Assembly (NCBI GenBank): GCA_900637135.1
Contig: LR134353.1
Location: forward strand, 1,550,001-1,614,000
DNA length: 64,000 bases
Direction: 5' to 3'
Source: Mycolicibacterium flavescens
GTDB taxonomy: Bacteria; Actinomycetota; Actinomycetes; Mycobacteriales; Mycobacteriaceae
Positions 41,006-48,958 of the stretch are shown in pieces. Under the pieces are notes generated by a model that saw only the letters and a program-made list of their open reading frames with translations, was not told where the DNA came from and did not search any database. The position numbers and the translations under genes are program-made. Position 1 is the first letter of the stretch. Each line of letters begins with the position of its first letter.

Positions 41006-41480
41006 GGAGACAAACCCAGAGCTGGGCATGGAACTCGGCGACAACACCCTGTGGCATCTGAAGCAGGCCTGGTACTTCGCGCTGACCGCCGTCAACGACG
41101 CGGTCGGCCAGCACGGCGTCAGCACCGCCCAGATCGGTGTGCTGCGTCAACTGGCCAATGAGCCCGGACTGTCCGGAGCCGAACTCGCGCGCCGACTGCT
41201 GATCACCCCGCAGGGGGTGCAACTGGCCGTCAAGTCTCTTGAGCAGCGGGGGCTGGTCGAACGTAAACCCGATCCGCAACACGCGCGAATCCTGAAGGCG
41301 TACCTGACCTCTGAGGGACGCAAGGTCGCGGGCGCGGTCGTCAGCGATGCCATCGCCGCCCACGAAGCCGTCTTCGGCGTCCTCACCGAAGAAGAGCAGC
41401 AGACGCTGCGTGACCTGCTGGCCCGGGTGGTCGTGAAGGGTACCGGGCACACGATGGCCGATGACCACATCGGCGACTGA
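40989..41480 (+). CDS. MarR-family transcriptional regulator
   Basis: 163 residues from the GTG at 40989, overlapping the amidohydrolase end by 17 bases. Winged helix-turn-helix: STAQIGVLRQLANEPGLSGAELARRLLITPQGVQLAVKSLEQRGLVER with the wing PDPQHARILKAYLT. It is the last gene of the S1-controlled operon, so it could act back on S1 and on S2-S4, which share the motif. The alternative is a KstR2-like TetR encoded elsewhere (reported KstR2 consensus AnCAAGnnCTTGnT). Confidence 0.92.
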   Translation: MTAVARETNPELGMELGDNTLWHLKQAWYFALTAVNDAVGQHGVSTAQIGVLRQLANEPGLSGAELARRLLITPQGVQLAVKSLEQRGLVERKPDPQHARILKAYLTSEGRKVAGAVVSDAIAAHEAVFGVLTEEEQQTLRDLLARVVVKGTGHTMADDHIGD

Positions 41481-41485
41481 TCGAC

Positions 41486-42556
41486 TCAGCCGTTGCCGAA
41501 ACCGATGTGGCTGTGAATCAACGGAAGATCCGAGATCGTCGCGAATCCAGCGGGCGCGGCGACGATCGCCGGCACCGCGTTGAGCACCTGCATCGCCGTC
41601 GCCACATTCGCCGACTGCACGTGCTCGGCCATGCTCGCATCGCGGCTGAAGCTGGCGAGCGAGAAGAAGTGGGTGCGCATCGAGGGATCACCCTCGATGG
41701 TCAGCGTCCAACCGTGTTGTGGCTTCGGCCAATGCGTGGGGTACTCGTTGCCGACCGTCCACAGCGTCTCGATCTCGACCAACGTCTCACCGTCGCGTCG
41801 GCCCGACCAGGTCCACCGTTGGCCCGCCGTCGTTCCCGCGGCCAGGACGCGATCGAAGATCTGATGGTCGGACGTGGCCGCGACGGCGTCGACCGAGGCG
41901 GTCACCTCGTCGATGCCCGCGTGGAGCGCATCGGCGATGAGCCAGACCTGCTCGCTGAAGATCGCGCTGTTGAACGCGAGGAAGTCGGTGCCCGTGGGGC
42001 TGATGGTCTCGACGGGTTCTCCGAAGCACATGTTGTCGAACGTGATCGCCGTGCTGTCGTAGACCGACCAGTCGGCGCGCTCCTGCAGGGTGATCCTGTC
42101 GATGGTGCGGCTCATCCCCGACAACGCCAACGGCAGCACGCCGGACAGGTTGCCCGGATTCAGGCCGCTTCCGTGCACGGTGCTGTTGCCGGTCTTGCAC
42201 GCGTCGAGCAACCGATCGCGGTCCGCAGGCCGGGTGCGACGCGGGTGGAACAGGAATGCGGTCGTGGCCACGTTCTTGCCGCTGGCCAGGATCGCGCACA
42301 CCTCGTCGACATCGGTGTTTCGGGGCGCGTACAGCACGCAATCGGCATCGAGGGCGAGTATCCGGTCCACGTCGGTGGTGGCGGCGACGCCGATCGGGTC
42401 GCGGCCGGCCAGCGTGCCGACGTCGACACCGTCCTTGTCCGCGGAATACACACGCGCCCCGACCAGATCGAACGCCGACCGGTTGTCCAGCACCGCGGTG
42501 ATCATCTCGACGCCCACGGCGCCGGTGCCCCATGCGATGACGCGATGCCGTTGCAT
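41486..42556 (-). CDS. Dihydrodipicolinate-reductase-like NAD(P)-binding protein
   Basis: 356 residues. N-terminal Rossmann motif VIAWGTGAVGVEMITAVL near residues 6-23. The segments DCVLYAPRNTDVDEVCAIL and STVHGSGLNPGNLSGVLPLAL match mycobacterial proteins annotated as dihydrodipicolinate reductase or amine dehydrogenase-like, whose activity is mostly unknown. Divergent from the KshB-like reductase, with sites S2 and S3 between. Its end is six bases from the MarR stop, convergent. Confidence 0.8.
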   Translation of the reverse strand: MQRHRVIAWGTGAVGVEMITAVLDNRSAFDLVGARVYSADKDGVDVGTLAGRDPIGVAATTDVDRILALDADCVLYAPRNTDVDEVCAILASGKNVATTAFLFHPRRTRPADRDRLLDACKTGNSTVHGSGLNPGNLSGVLPLALSGMSRTIDRITLQERADWSVYDSTAITFDNMCFGEPVETISPTGTDFLAFNSAIFSEQVWLIADALHAGIDEVTASVDAVAATSDHQIFDRVLAAGTTAGQRWTWSGRRDGETLVEIETLWTVGNEYPTHWPKPQHGWTLTIEGDPSMRTHFFSLASFSRDASMAEHVQSANVATAMQVLNAVPAIVAAPAGFATISDLPLIHSHIGFGNG

Positions 42557-42590
42557 CCGGTCACGCTACGTCACCCGCACACGGGGCCGC

Positions 42591-42606
42591 ATCAAGTGCT
42601 TGAGAT
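42591..42606. promoter_or_regulatory. ATCnCAAGTACTTGAT-like operator, site S2
   Basis: On the minus strand it reads ATCTCAAGCACTTGAT. The upstream member of a pair with S3, two bases apart, in the 80-bp gap between divergent genes. Confidence 0.7.
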
Positions 42607-42608
42607 CA

Positions 42609-42624
42609 ATCGCAAGTACTTGAT
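42609..42624. promoter_or_regulatory. ATCnCAAGTACTTGAT-like operator, site S3
   Basis: Reads ATCGCAAGTACTTGAT, containing the perfect palindrome CAAGTACTTG. It is four bases before a GTG and 12 before the ATG of the reductase gene, so binding should block that start. Confidence 0.75.
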
Positions 42625-42636
42625 ACTGTGGTGACG

Positions 42637-43650
42637 ATGTCCGACGCCGAGTTCGCCCCACTGCGCATCAAACGTGTGGTGCACGAAACCAGCGACGCCG
42701 TGTCGCTGGTTCTCGATGTTCCGGCGGACTGCTCCGATCGCTTCGTCTACAAGGCGGGTCAGTTCCTGACGCTGCAGGTCAGGGTGGACGGAGACGACCA
42801 CCGGCGCTGCTACTCGATGTCGTCGTGCCCGCATAACGGCAACGACCTGCAGATCACCGTCAAGCGCGACCCGGGTGGGCTGGTCTCGAACTGGCTCAAC
42901 GACACCGCGCAGGTCGGCGTCGAGATCCACGCTTCGCCACCCGACGGTCGATTCCTGCTCGGCGACACCGAGCGCGACATCGTCGCATTCGCCGGCGGCA
43001 GCGGTATCACCCCGATCTTTTCGCTGATCGGCTCGGCGTTGGTGAGCACCCGCAGGCGCGTCAGGCTGTTCTACGCCAACAGAAGCCGCGATTCGGTGAT
43101 CTTCGGCGAGCCACTCACAGCGCTGGCCGCCGCCAACACCGAGCGCCTGTCGGTGACCAACCACTTCGACGACGAAGCCGGCGTCGTGCAGGCCGCGGCG
43201 GTCGAGGCATTCGCATCGGCGAGCGGTGACGTCGACTACTACATCTGCGGTCCTGGGCCGTTCATGGACACCGTGGAGAACACGGTGTTGGGCATGGGCG
43301 TGCCGCGCGAGCGGCTTCACCTCGAACGGTTCACGGTGGCACCGGTTTCCGACGAGGTCGCCGCCACCTCGGAGCAGACCGAGGAGGTGGTCATCGAACT
43401 CGATCGCAAGACCACCACCGCGCCCTACCGGTCGGGTAACACGCTGCTGCAGACCGCGCGCATGGCGGGGTTGCGTGCGCCCTCGTCATGTGAGACGGGT
43501 TCATGCGGAACGTGTATGGCGCGGATCGTGTCCGGAAGCGCCCGCATGCTGAACAACGATGCGCTCGATGACGACGAAGTGGCCGAAGGTTGGGTGCTGA
43601 CATGCCAGTCGCTGCCGACGAGCCGAACGGTCCACATGATCTATGAGTAG
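42637..43650 (+). CDS. KshB-like ferredoxin reductase (FAD + [2Fe-2S])
   Basis: 337 residues from the ATG at 42637 (GTG at 42628 possible; no ribosome site is clear). FAD motif RRCYS at 56-60, NAD motif GGSGITPI at 120-127, YICGP at 202-206, and a C-terminal plant-type [2Fe-2S] with Cys285, 290, 293 and 323. This is the layout of KshB, the 3-ketosteroid 9-alpha-hydroxylase reductase, and of related Rieske reductases. No other single-chain reductase of this type is in the window, so it is the natural donor to the three Rieske oxygenases. Control by S2/S3. Confidence 0.94.
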   Translation: MSDAEFAPLRIKRVVHETSDAVSLVLDVPADCSDRFVYKAGQFLTLQVRVDGDDHRRCYSMSSCPHNGNDLQITVKRDPGGLVSNWLNDTAQVGVEIHASPPDGRFLLGDTERDIVAFAGGSGITPIFSLIGSALVSTRRRVRLFYANRSRDSVIFGEPLTALAAANTERLSVTNHFDDEAGVVQAAAVEAFASASGDVDYYICGPGPFMDTVENTVLGMGVPRERLHLERFTVAPVSDEVAATSEQTEEVVIELDRKTTTAPYRSGNTLLQTARMAGLRAPSSCETGSCGTCMARIVSGSARMLNNDALDDDEVAEGWVLTCQSLPTSRTVHMIYE

Positions 43651-43680
43651 AAGACGAGGTCGACTGATGGGACGGACGCG

Positions 43681-44424
43681 ATGACCCGGGTCGCGGTGGT
43701 GACCGGGGGCGCCTCGGGCATGGGGGAGGCGACGTGCCACGAGCTCGGCCGTCGTGGGCACAAGGTGGCCGTACTCGACGTCAACGGTGAAGCGGCCCAA
43801 CGGGTCGCCGAGAAACTGCGGGCGGACGGCGTGACGGCTCTGGGGGTGGCCGCCGACGTGAGCGATCGTTCGGCGGTCGAGGAGGCCTTCGCGAAAGTGC
43901 GGAGCGAGCTGGGGCCGGTGCACATCCTGGTCACCAGCGCCGGTGCCGTGGACTGGGCGCCTTTCACCGACATCACGCCCCAGGCGTGGCAGCGGCTCAT
44001 CGACGTCAACCTCACCGGAACGTTCCACTGCTGTCAGGTGGCCGTGCCCGACATGCTCGACGCGGGCTGGGGTCGCATCGTGATGATCTCGTCGTCCAGT
44101 GCGCAGCGCGGCTCTCCCCGGATGGCGCACTATGCCGCGTCCAAGGGCGCACTGCTCTCGCTGACCAAATCGCTTGCGCGCGAGTACGGCCCGGCCGGGA
44201 TCACGGTCAACAATATCCCGCCGTCGGCCATCGAGACACCGATGCAGCATGCCGGTCAGCAGTCCGGACACCTGCCGTCGAACGAGCAGATGGCCGCGAC
44301 GGTCCCGCTCGGCCACCTCGGCACCGGCGACGACATCGCCGCGGCCGTGGGCTTCCTGTGCTCTGAGGAGGCCGGTTTCATCACCGGTCAGATTCTCGGC
44401 GTCAACGGCGGGTCGGTGCTGTGA
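43681..44424 (+). CDS. Short-chain dehydrogenase/reductase
   Basis: 247 residues. Cofactor loop GGASGMGEATCHELG near residues 9-23, SAG at the NNAG position, ISSSSAQ and YAASKGALLSL (YxxxK). Ends ITGQILGVNGGSVL. It lies between the KshB-like reductase and Rieske C on the same strand, 45 bases before the latter, so it probably oxidises a product of that oxygenase. Confidence 0.92.
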   Translation: MTRVAVVTGGASGMGEATCHELGRRGHKVAVLDVNGEAAQRVAEKLRADGVTALGVAADVSDRSAVEEAFAKVRSELGPVHILVTSAGAVDWAPFTDITPQAWQRLIDVNLTGTFHCCQVAVPDMLDAGWGRIVMISSSSAQRGSPRMAHYAASKGALLSLTKSLAREYGPAGITVNNIPPSAIETPMQHAGQQSGHLPSNEQMAATVPLGHLGTGDDIAAAVGFLCSEEAGFITGQILGVNGGSVL

Positions 44425-44469
44425 TGGCCGCCCCGCTTTCCGCATACCAAACACGACACGGAGGTTTCC

Positions 44470-45741
44470 ATGGCTAAGTGGCCCAAGCCGGCCGAGGGCA
44501 GCTGGACTGAGCATTATCCGCAGCTGGGGACCGGACCGATCTCGTTCCGCGACTCGATCTCGCCGGAGTTCTACGAGCTCGAACGCGAAGCGGTCTTCAA
44601 ACGCGCCTGGCTCAACGTCGCGCGTGTCGAGGAGCTGCCGCACGTCGGAAGCTACCTGACCAAGGAGATCGACGCCGCCAAGACGTCGGTGATCGTGGTA
44701 CGGGGCAAGGATCAGCAGATCCGCGCCTTCTACAACATATGCCGTCACCGCGGAAACAAGTTGGTGTGGAACGACTTTCCCCACGAAGAGGTCAAGGGCA
44801 CCTGTCGACAGTTCACCTGCAAGTATCACGGGTGGCGCTATGACCTCAAGGGCGATCTGACCTTCGTGCAGCAGGAGGGCGAGTTCTTCGGCCTGGACCA
44901 CCAGCGGCACGGGTTGAAGCCGGTGCAGTGCGATGTCTGGAACGGGTTCATCTTCATCAACTTCGATCCCGAACCGCGGTGGACGCTGCGCGAGTTCCTC
45001 GGCCCGATGATCACCGCGCTCGACGACTATCCGTTCGAATTGATGACCGAGCGTTACGAATTCGAGGCGCGCAACAACAGCAACTGGAAGATCTTCGCCG
45101 ACGCGTTCCAGGAGTACTACCACGTGCCCTCGCTGCACTCGCAGCAGGTGCCCAGCGCGGTGCGCCAGCCGAACGCGACGTTCGAATGCGGTCATTTCCA
45201 GATCGACGGACCACACCGCCTGGTGTCGACGGCGGGCACCCGGCGCTGGCTGCTCGACCCGGAGTACATGTATCCGGTCGAACGGGTCACGCGCTCTGGG
45301 CTTGTCGGGCCGTGGCGCACCCCCGAGACGCATCAGTCGGCCGGCCTGAACCCCGGTGGCATCGAACCCTGGGGTATCACCAATTTCCAGATCTTCCCGA
45401 ATCTGGAGATTCTCATCTATCACGGCTGGTATCTGCTGTACCGGTACTGGCCGACGTCGCACAACACCCATAAGTTCGAGGCGTACAACGCATTCCATCC
45501 CGCCCGCACCGTGCGCGAGCGCATCGAACACGAGGTCGCTTCGGTGGTGCTCAAGGAGTTCGCGCTGCAGGACGCCGGAATGCTCGGCGGCACCCAGGCG
45601 GCGCTGGAGTACGGCCTGGGGGAGCCGATCGTCGACGACTATCCGCTCAGCGATCAGGAGATCCTGGTGCGCCACCTGCACCACGAGGCCGTCAAGTGGG
45701 TCGAGGAGTACAAGGCCGAACGCTCACCGGTGGGGGTGTGA
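44470..45741 (+). CDS. Rieske non-heme iron oxygenase C, alpha subunit
   Basis: 423 residues. Cluster motif CRHRGNKLVWN, then CKYHGW after 23 residues, again with the extra Cys in GTCRQF. Iron site: NWKIFADAFQEYYHVPSLH. The Asp and two His are kept, but the surrounding residues differ more from A and B than those differ from each other. Followed by its small partner and, instead of an amidohydrolase, a 2OG dioxygenase, so a different downstream step is expected. Confidence 0.95.
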   Translation: MAKWPKPAEGSWTEHYPQLGTGPISFRDSISPEFYELEREAVFKRAWLNVARVEELPHVGSYLTKEIDAAKTSVIVVRGKDQQIRAFYNICRHRGNKLVWNDFPHEEVKGTCRQFTCKYHGWRYDLKGDLTFVQQEGEFFGLDHQRHGLKPVQCDVWNGFIFINFDPEPRWTLREFLGPMITALDDYPFELMTERYEFEARNNSNWKIFADAFQEYYHVPSLHSQQVPSAVRQPNATFECGHFQIDGPHRLVSTAGTRRWLLDPEYMYPVERVTRSGLVGPWRTPETHQSAGLNPGGIEPWGITNFQIFPNLEILIYHGWYLLYRYWPTSHNTHKFEAYNAFHPARTVRERIEHEVASVVLKEFALQDAGMLGGTQAALEYGLGEPIVDDYPLSDQEILVRHLHHEAVKWVEEYKAERSPVGV

Positions 45742-45743
45742 CC

Positions 45744-46073
45744 ATGACGCGTCTGCCCAGTGCGTTCGCGGAGTTCGAATCGTTCGCCGAGACGTGGTGC
45801 CTGCCAACCGAAGCCGAGAGGTGGGCCACCCGGATGGCCACCCCGATGTCGCAGATCCGGGAGTTCTACGACGCGTTCACGCCGCGCTTCGAGGAAGCGA
45901 TCGACTACTGCGACAAGTTCCCGCTCGACGACCTGCCCGAAGACGTGCTGAACCTGCTGCATCTCATCTACTCGATGATCATGGTGTCGATGGCCGTCGA
46001 GGTGTTCGGTACCCAGAAACCCGCCGACTCCGCCGACGCGGTGATGAACCGCGTGAGCGCGCCGGTGCCATGA
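45744..46073 (+). CDS. Rieske-coupled small protein C (unknown family)
   Basis: 109 residues from the ATG at 45744, two bases after the Rieske C stop. LPSAFAEFESFAETWCL at the start, TEAERWATRMATPMSQIREFYDAF, then YCDKFPLDDLPEDVLNLLHLIYSM. The C-terminus (VFGTQKPADSADAVMNRVSAPVP) has drifted from the WKQP-V-DSGAT pattern of A and B. Its position after a Rieske alpha gene is the same in all three cases. Confidence 0.9.
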   Translation: MTRLPSAFAEFESFAETWCLPTEAERWATRMATPMSQIREFYDAFTPRFEEAIDYCDKFPLDDLPEDVLNLLHLIYSMIMVSMAVEVFGTQKPADSADAVMNRVSAPVP

Positions 46074-46086
46074 CGAAGGAGACACC

Positions 46087-46932
46087 ATGAGCCTGCTCAC
46101 CATCAACAAGCTGACCGCATCGGTCGGCGCGGAGGTGACCGACGTCGACTCCGACGCGCTGGCCCACGACGACGCGCTGGGCGCCACGATTCTGGATGCG
46201 TTGGAGGACAACGGTGTACTGGTGTTCCCCGGGCTCGGGCTGACGCCGGAGGCTCAGGTGGCGTTCTGCCGGCGCCTCGGCGAGATCGACCACTCGTCGG
46301 ACGGCCACCATCCGGTCGCCGGCATCTACCCCGTGACGCTCGACAAGTCGAAGAACGCCTCGGCGGACTATCTGCGGGCCACGTTCGACTGGCACATCGA
46401 CGGATGCACGCCCACCAACGACGAGTGCCCGCAGAAGGCCACCGTGCTCTCCGCCAAGCAGGTCGCCGAGACCGGCGGCGAGACCGAGTTCGCGAACTCG
46501 TACGCCGCCTACGAGGCGTTCACCGACGAAGAGAAGGAGCGTTTCGGGGCGTTGCGGGTGGTGCATTCCCTCGAGGCCTCCCAACGCCGGGTCACGCCGG
46601 ACCCGTCGCCCGAGCTGGTGGCCAAGTGGCGGTCGCGACCCACCCATGAGCACCCGTTGGTGTGGACTCACCGCAGCGGTCGCAAGTCGCTGGTGCTGGG
46701 TGCGTCGGCGGATTACGTCGTCGGTATGGACGTCGACGAGGGTCGGGCGCTTCTCGCCGAACTCCTCGACCGCGCCACGCAGCCGCAGCTGGTGTACAGC
46801 CACCGCTGGTCCGTCGGCGACACGGTGATCTGGGACAACAACGGGGTTCTGCACCGCGCCGCGCCGTACGACCCGAACTCGCCCCGCGAGATGCTGCGCA
46901 CCACGGTGCTGGGTGACGAGCCCATCCAGTGA
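46087..46932 (+). CDS. TauD/TfdA-type Fe(II)/2-oxoglutarate dioxygenase
   Basis: 281 residues. The iron ligands are His103 and Asp105 in FDWHIDG and His256 in VLHRAAPY, with Arg267/271 for 2-oxoglutarate. Length and spacing match TauD/TfdA, enzymes that hydroxylate substrates beside sulfonates, aryloxy acids or amines and so cut C-O, C-N or C-S bonds. It replaces the amidohydrolase found after Rieske A and B, so the bond cut may differ in this branch. Confidence 0.93.
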   Translation: MSLLTINKLTASVGAEVTDVDSDALAHDDALGATILDALEDNGVLVFPGLGLTPEAQVAFCRRLGEIDHSSDGHHPVAGIYPVTLDKSKNASADYLRATFDWHIDGCTPTNDECPQKATVLSAKQVAETGGETEFANSYAAYEAFTDEEKERFGALRVVHSLEASQRRVTPDPSPELVAKWRSRPTHEHPLVWTHRSGRKSLVLGASADYVVGMDVDEGRALLAELLDRATQPQLVYSHRWSVGDTVIWDNNGVLHRAAPYDPNSPREMLRTTVLGDEPIQ

Positions 46933-47024
46933 ATGGCGTCGGGGCATAGCCGCTGGCGCCCCGGACTCGCACGCCCGCGCGTTGACGCAGGGCGTGCCGC
47001 TATGGAAATCTGATACCCAGATAT

Positions 47025-47039
47025 GAGAATCACGTTCTC
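47025..47039. promoter_or_regulatory. GAGAA-N5-TTCTC operator upstream of P450
   Basis: Reads GAGAATCACGTTCTC, with perfect arms and a preceding AT. It is 30 bases upstream of the P450 ATG at 47070. It links this gene to the 1-12 kb set although the surrounding Rieske C genes use other sites. Confidence 0.7.
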
Positions 47040-47069
47040 GTACGTTGAGATCGTCGAAATGGAGGGCGC

Positions 47070-48359
47070 ATGACCGAGGACCTCACCACGGTCGACTTCT
47101 TCCGGGACGGGCGCCTGACGGATGACCCGTACCCGTTCTACGAGGCGCTGCGCAACAAGTGCCCGGTCGCCCGTGAGGACCACTACGGCGTGACGATGGT
47201 GACCGGCTGGCAAGAGGCCGTGGACGTCTACAACGACGCCGAGACGTTCTCGTCGTGCATCTCCGTGACCGGTCCGTTCCCGGGCTTTCCCGTTCCGCTC
47301 GAAGGGGACGACGTCACCGACCTGATCGTCGAACACCGCGACGAAATCCCGTTCAGCGACCAGCTGCCCACGCTCGACCCGCCGACGCACACCAACCACC
47401 GCGCCCTGCTGATGCGGCTGATCACGCCGAAGCGCCTCAAGGAGAACGAGGACGCGATGTGGCAGCTCGCCGACGACATCCTCGACGATTTCCTCGCATC
47501 CGGCGAGGGCGAATTCATCAGCGGTTTCGCCGCTCCGTTCACCCTGCGGGTGATCGCCGATCTGCTCGGGGTGCCCGACGAGGACCGGCCCGAGTTGCTC
47601 GAGCGGTTGGCCCGCGGCACGCACGGCGGCGGGCTGGGCAACGCCGACAAGACCCTGACGAAGACACCGCTGGAGTACCTCTACGAGGTGTTCGCCGAGT
47701 ACATCGAAGACCGTCGTCGCGAACCGCGCGACGACGTGCTGACGGGTTTGGCGACCGCGACGTTCCCCGACGGCACGGTGCCGGAGGTGGCCGACGTGGT
47801 CCGCGTCGCCACCAACGTGTTCTCCGCCGGCCAGGAGACGACGGTGCGGCTGCTCTCGACCGCGCTGAAGGTGCTCGGCGACCGGCCCGACATTCAGCGC
47901 AAGCTGCGCGACGATCGCAGCCTGCTGCCGAACTTCATCGAGGAGTGCCTGCGCATCGAGAGTCCGGTCAAGGGTGACTTCCGGTTGTCGCGGGTGCCGA
48001 CGACGGTGGGCGACCAGGCCCTCGGCGCCGGATGCACCGTAATGGTGATCAACGGTGCGGCCAACCGCGATCCGCGCCGCTTCGAGGATCCGGACAGCTT
48101 CGATCCGGAGCGCAAGAACGCCCGCCAGCACCTGGCGTTCGGCCGCGGCATCCACAGCTGTCCGGGCGCGCCGCTGGCCCGGGCCGAGACCCGGGTCGGG
48201 CTCGAGCGACTGTTGGACCGCACCACCGACATTCGGATCAGCGAAGCCCATCACGGACCCGCGGGGGAGCGTCGCTACAACTACATCCCGACCTACATCC
48301 TGCGTGGGCTGACCGAACTTCATCTGGAGTTCGACGTGGTCTCGGGTGATGCCGAATGA
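47070..48359 (+). CDS. Cytochrome P450
   Basis: 429 residues, with ATGGAGG upstream. I-helix FSAGQETTVRL, ExxR in FIEECLRIESP, and heme loop FGRGIHSCPGAPLAR with Cys364. Close paralog of the P450 at 21344 (same length; shared DPPxHxxxRxLLxxLxTPKRLKENED). Its TGA overlaps the ATG of a [3Fe-4S] ferredoxin, so the two are a redox pair. Controlled by the operator at 47025. Substrate unknown. Confidence 0.95.
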   Translation: MTEDLTTVDFFRDGRLTDDPYPFYEALRNKCPVAREDHYGVTMVTGWQEAVDVYNDAETFSSCISVTGPFPGFPVPLEGDDVTDLIVEHRDEIPFSDQLPTLDPPTHTNHRALLMRLITPKRLKENEDAMWQLADDILDDFLASGEGEFISGFAAPFTLRVIADLLGVPDEDRPELLERLARGTHGGGLGNADKTLTKTPLEYLYEVFAEYIEDRRREPRDDVLTGLATATFPDGTVPEVADVVRVATNVFSAGQETTVRLLSTALKVLGDRPDIQRKLRDDRSLLPNFIEECLRIESPVKGDFRLSRVPTTVGDQALGAGCTVMVINGAANRDPRRFEDPDSFDPERKNARQHLAFGRGIHSCPGAPLARAETRVGLERLLDRTTDIRISEAHHGPAGERRYNYIPTYILRGLTELHLEFDVVSGDAE

Positions 48360-48547
48360 AGGTCACCGTCGACGAGGATCGCTGCGCAGGACACGGCATG
48401 TGCCTGACGCTGTGCCCCGAGGTGTTCGAGCTCAACGACGACGGTTGGGCGGTCGCGAACCCGGAAGAGGTTCCCGCCGAACTGGAATCCGCGGCACGCG
48501 AAGCGATCGACAACTGCCCGGAACGCGCAATCCGCGAGATCGACTGA
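48356..48547 (+). CDS. [3Fe-4S] ferredoxin
   Basis: 63 residues. Cluster motif Cys10, His13, Cys16 and Cys54 (the CxxHxxC...CP form), with an extra Cys20. His at the second position instead of Cys is a known variant of mycobacterial P450 ferredoxins. It shares four bases with the P450 gene and supplies its electrons. Two more in this window have Asn and Phe at that position. Confidence 0.93.
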   Translation: MKVTVDEDRCAGHGMCLTLCPEVFELNDDGWAVANPEEVPAELESAAREAIDNCPERAIREID

Positions 48548-48593
48548 CAAGCGACGTCGGCGCGGTGCCGGCATCCAACACGAAGGAGCTCGA

Positions 48594-48881
48594 ATGGCGA
48601 AGGCGTACATCCTCATCACCGAGGACGTCAAGGACCCCGACGGTATGGCGGAGTACGGCAAGGTGGCCAGCCAGACGATGGCCAGCGCGACGCTGCTGGC
48701 GTTCGACCAGAAGGCCGAGGTGATCGAGGGCAACTGGCACGGCACGCAGACCGTGCTGCTCGAGTTCGAGTCCGAGGAAGCGGCCAAGGCGTGGTACTAC
48801 TCCGACGAGTACCAAGCCGCCGCGAAGCTGCGTCAGGCCGCCGCCGACTGCAACGGCGTCATCCTGCACGGGCTGGGCTGA
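48594..48881 (+). CDS. DUF1330 family small protein
   Basis: 95 residues. AKAYILITEDVKDPDGMAEYGKVA at the start and YYSDEYQAAAKLRQAAADCNGVILHG at the end match DUF1330, a ferredoxin-like dimeric barrel. AAGGAG is upstream. Role unknown; possibly isomerase or binding protein for a pathway intermediate. It follows the ferredoxin after 46 bases. Confidence 0.85.
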   Translation: MAKAYILITEDVKDPDGMAEYGKVASQTMASATLLAFDQKAEVIEGNWHGTQTVLLEFESEEAAKAWYYSDEYQAAAKLRQAAADCNGVILHGLG

Positions 48882-48897
48882 TATCGCTGTCGCCCAA

Positions 48898-48946
48898 ACC
48901 GACGTTTCGGCGGGAAAATTCGAGCAAAAGCCGCCAAAACGTCGGT
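48898..48946. repeat. 49-bp palindrome T at convergent junction
   Basis: ACCGACGTTTCGGCGG and CCGCCAAAACGTCGGT pair at 15 of 16 positions around a 17-base loop. It fills the gap between the DUF1330 stop (48881) and hydrolase stop (48959) and could end transcription in both directions. Total length (49) is the same as element E, but the sequence is different. Confidence 0.75.
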
Positions 48947-48958
48947 CTCGGCGCAACT

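Noticed and set aside
46982..47020. A sigma-70-like promoter (TTGACG...TGATAC) ahead of the P450 at 47070
   Set aside because: Elements can be picked out but spacing is uncertain and mycobacterial promoters are poorly predicted by eye, so it is not listed as a feature.
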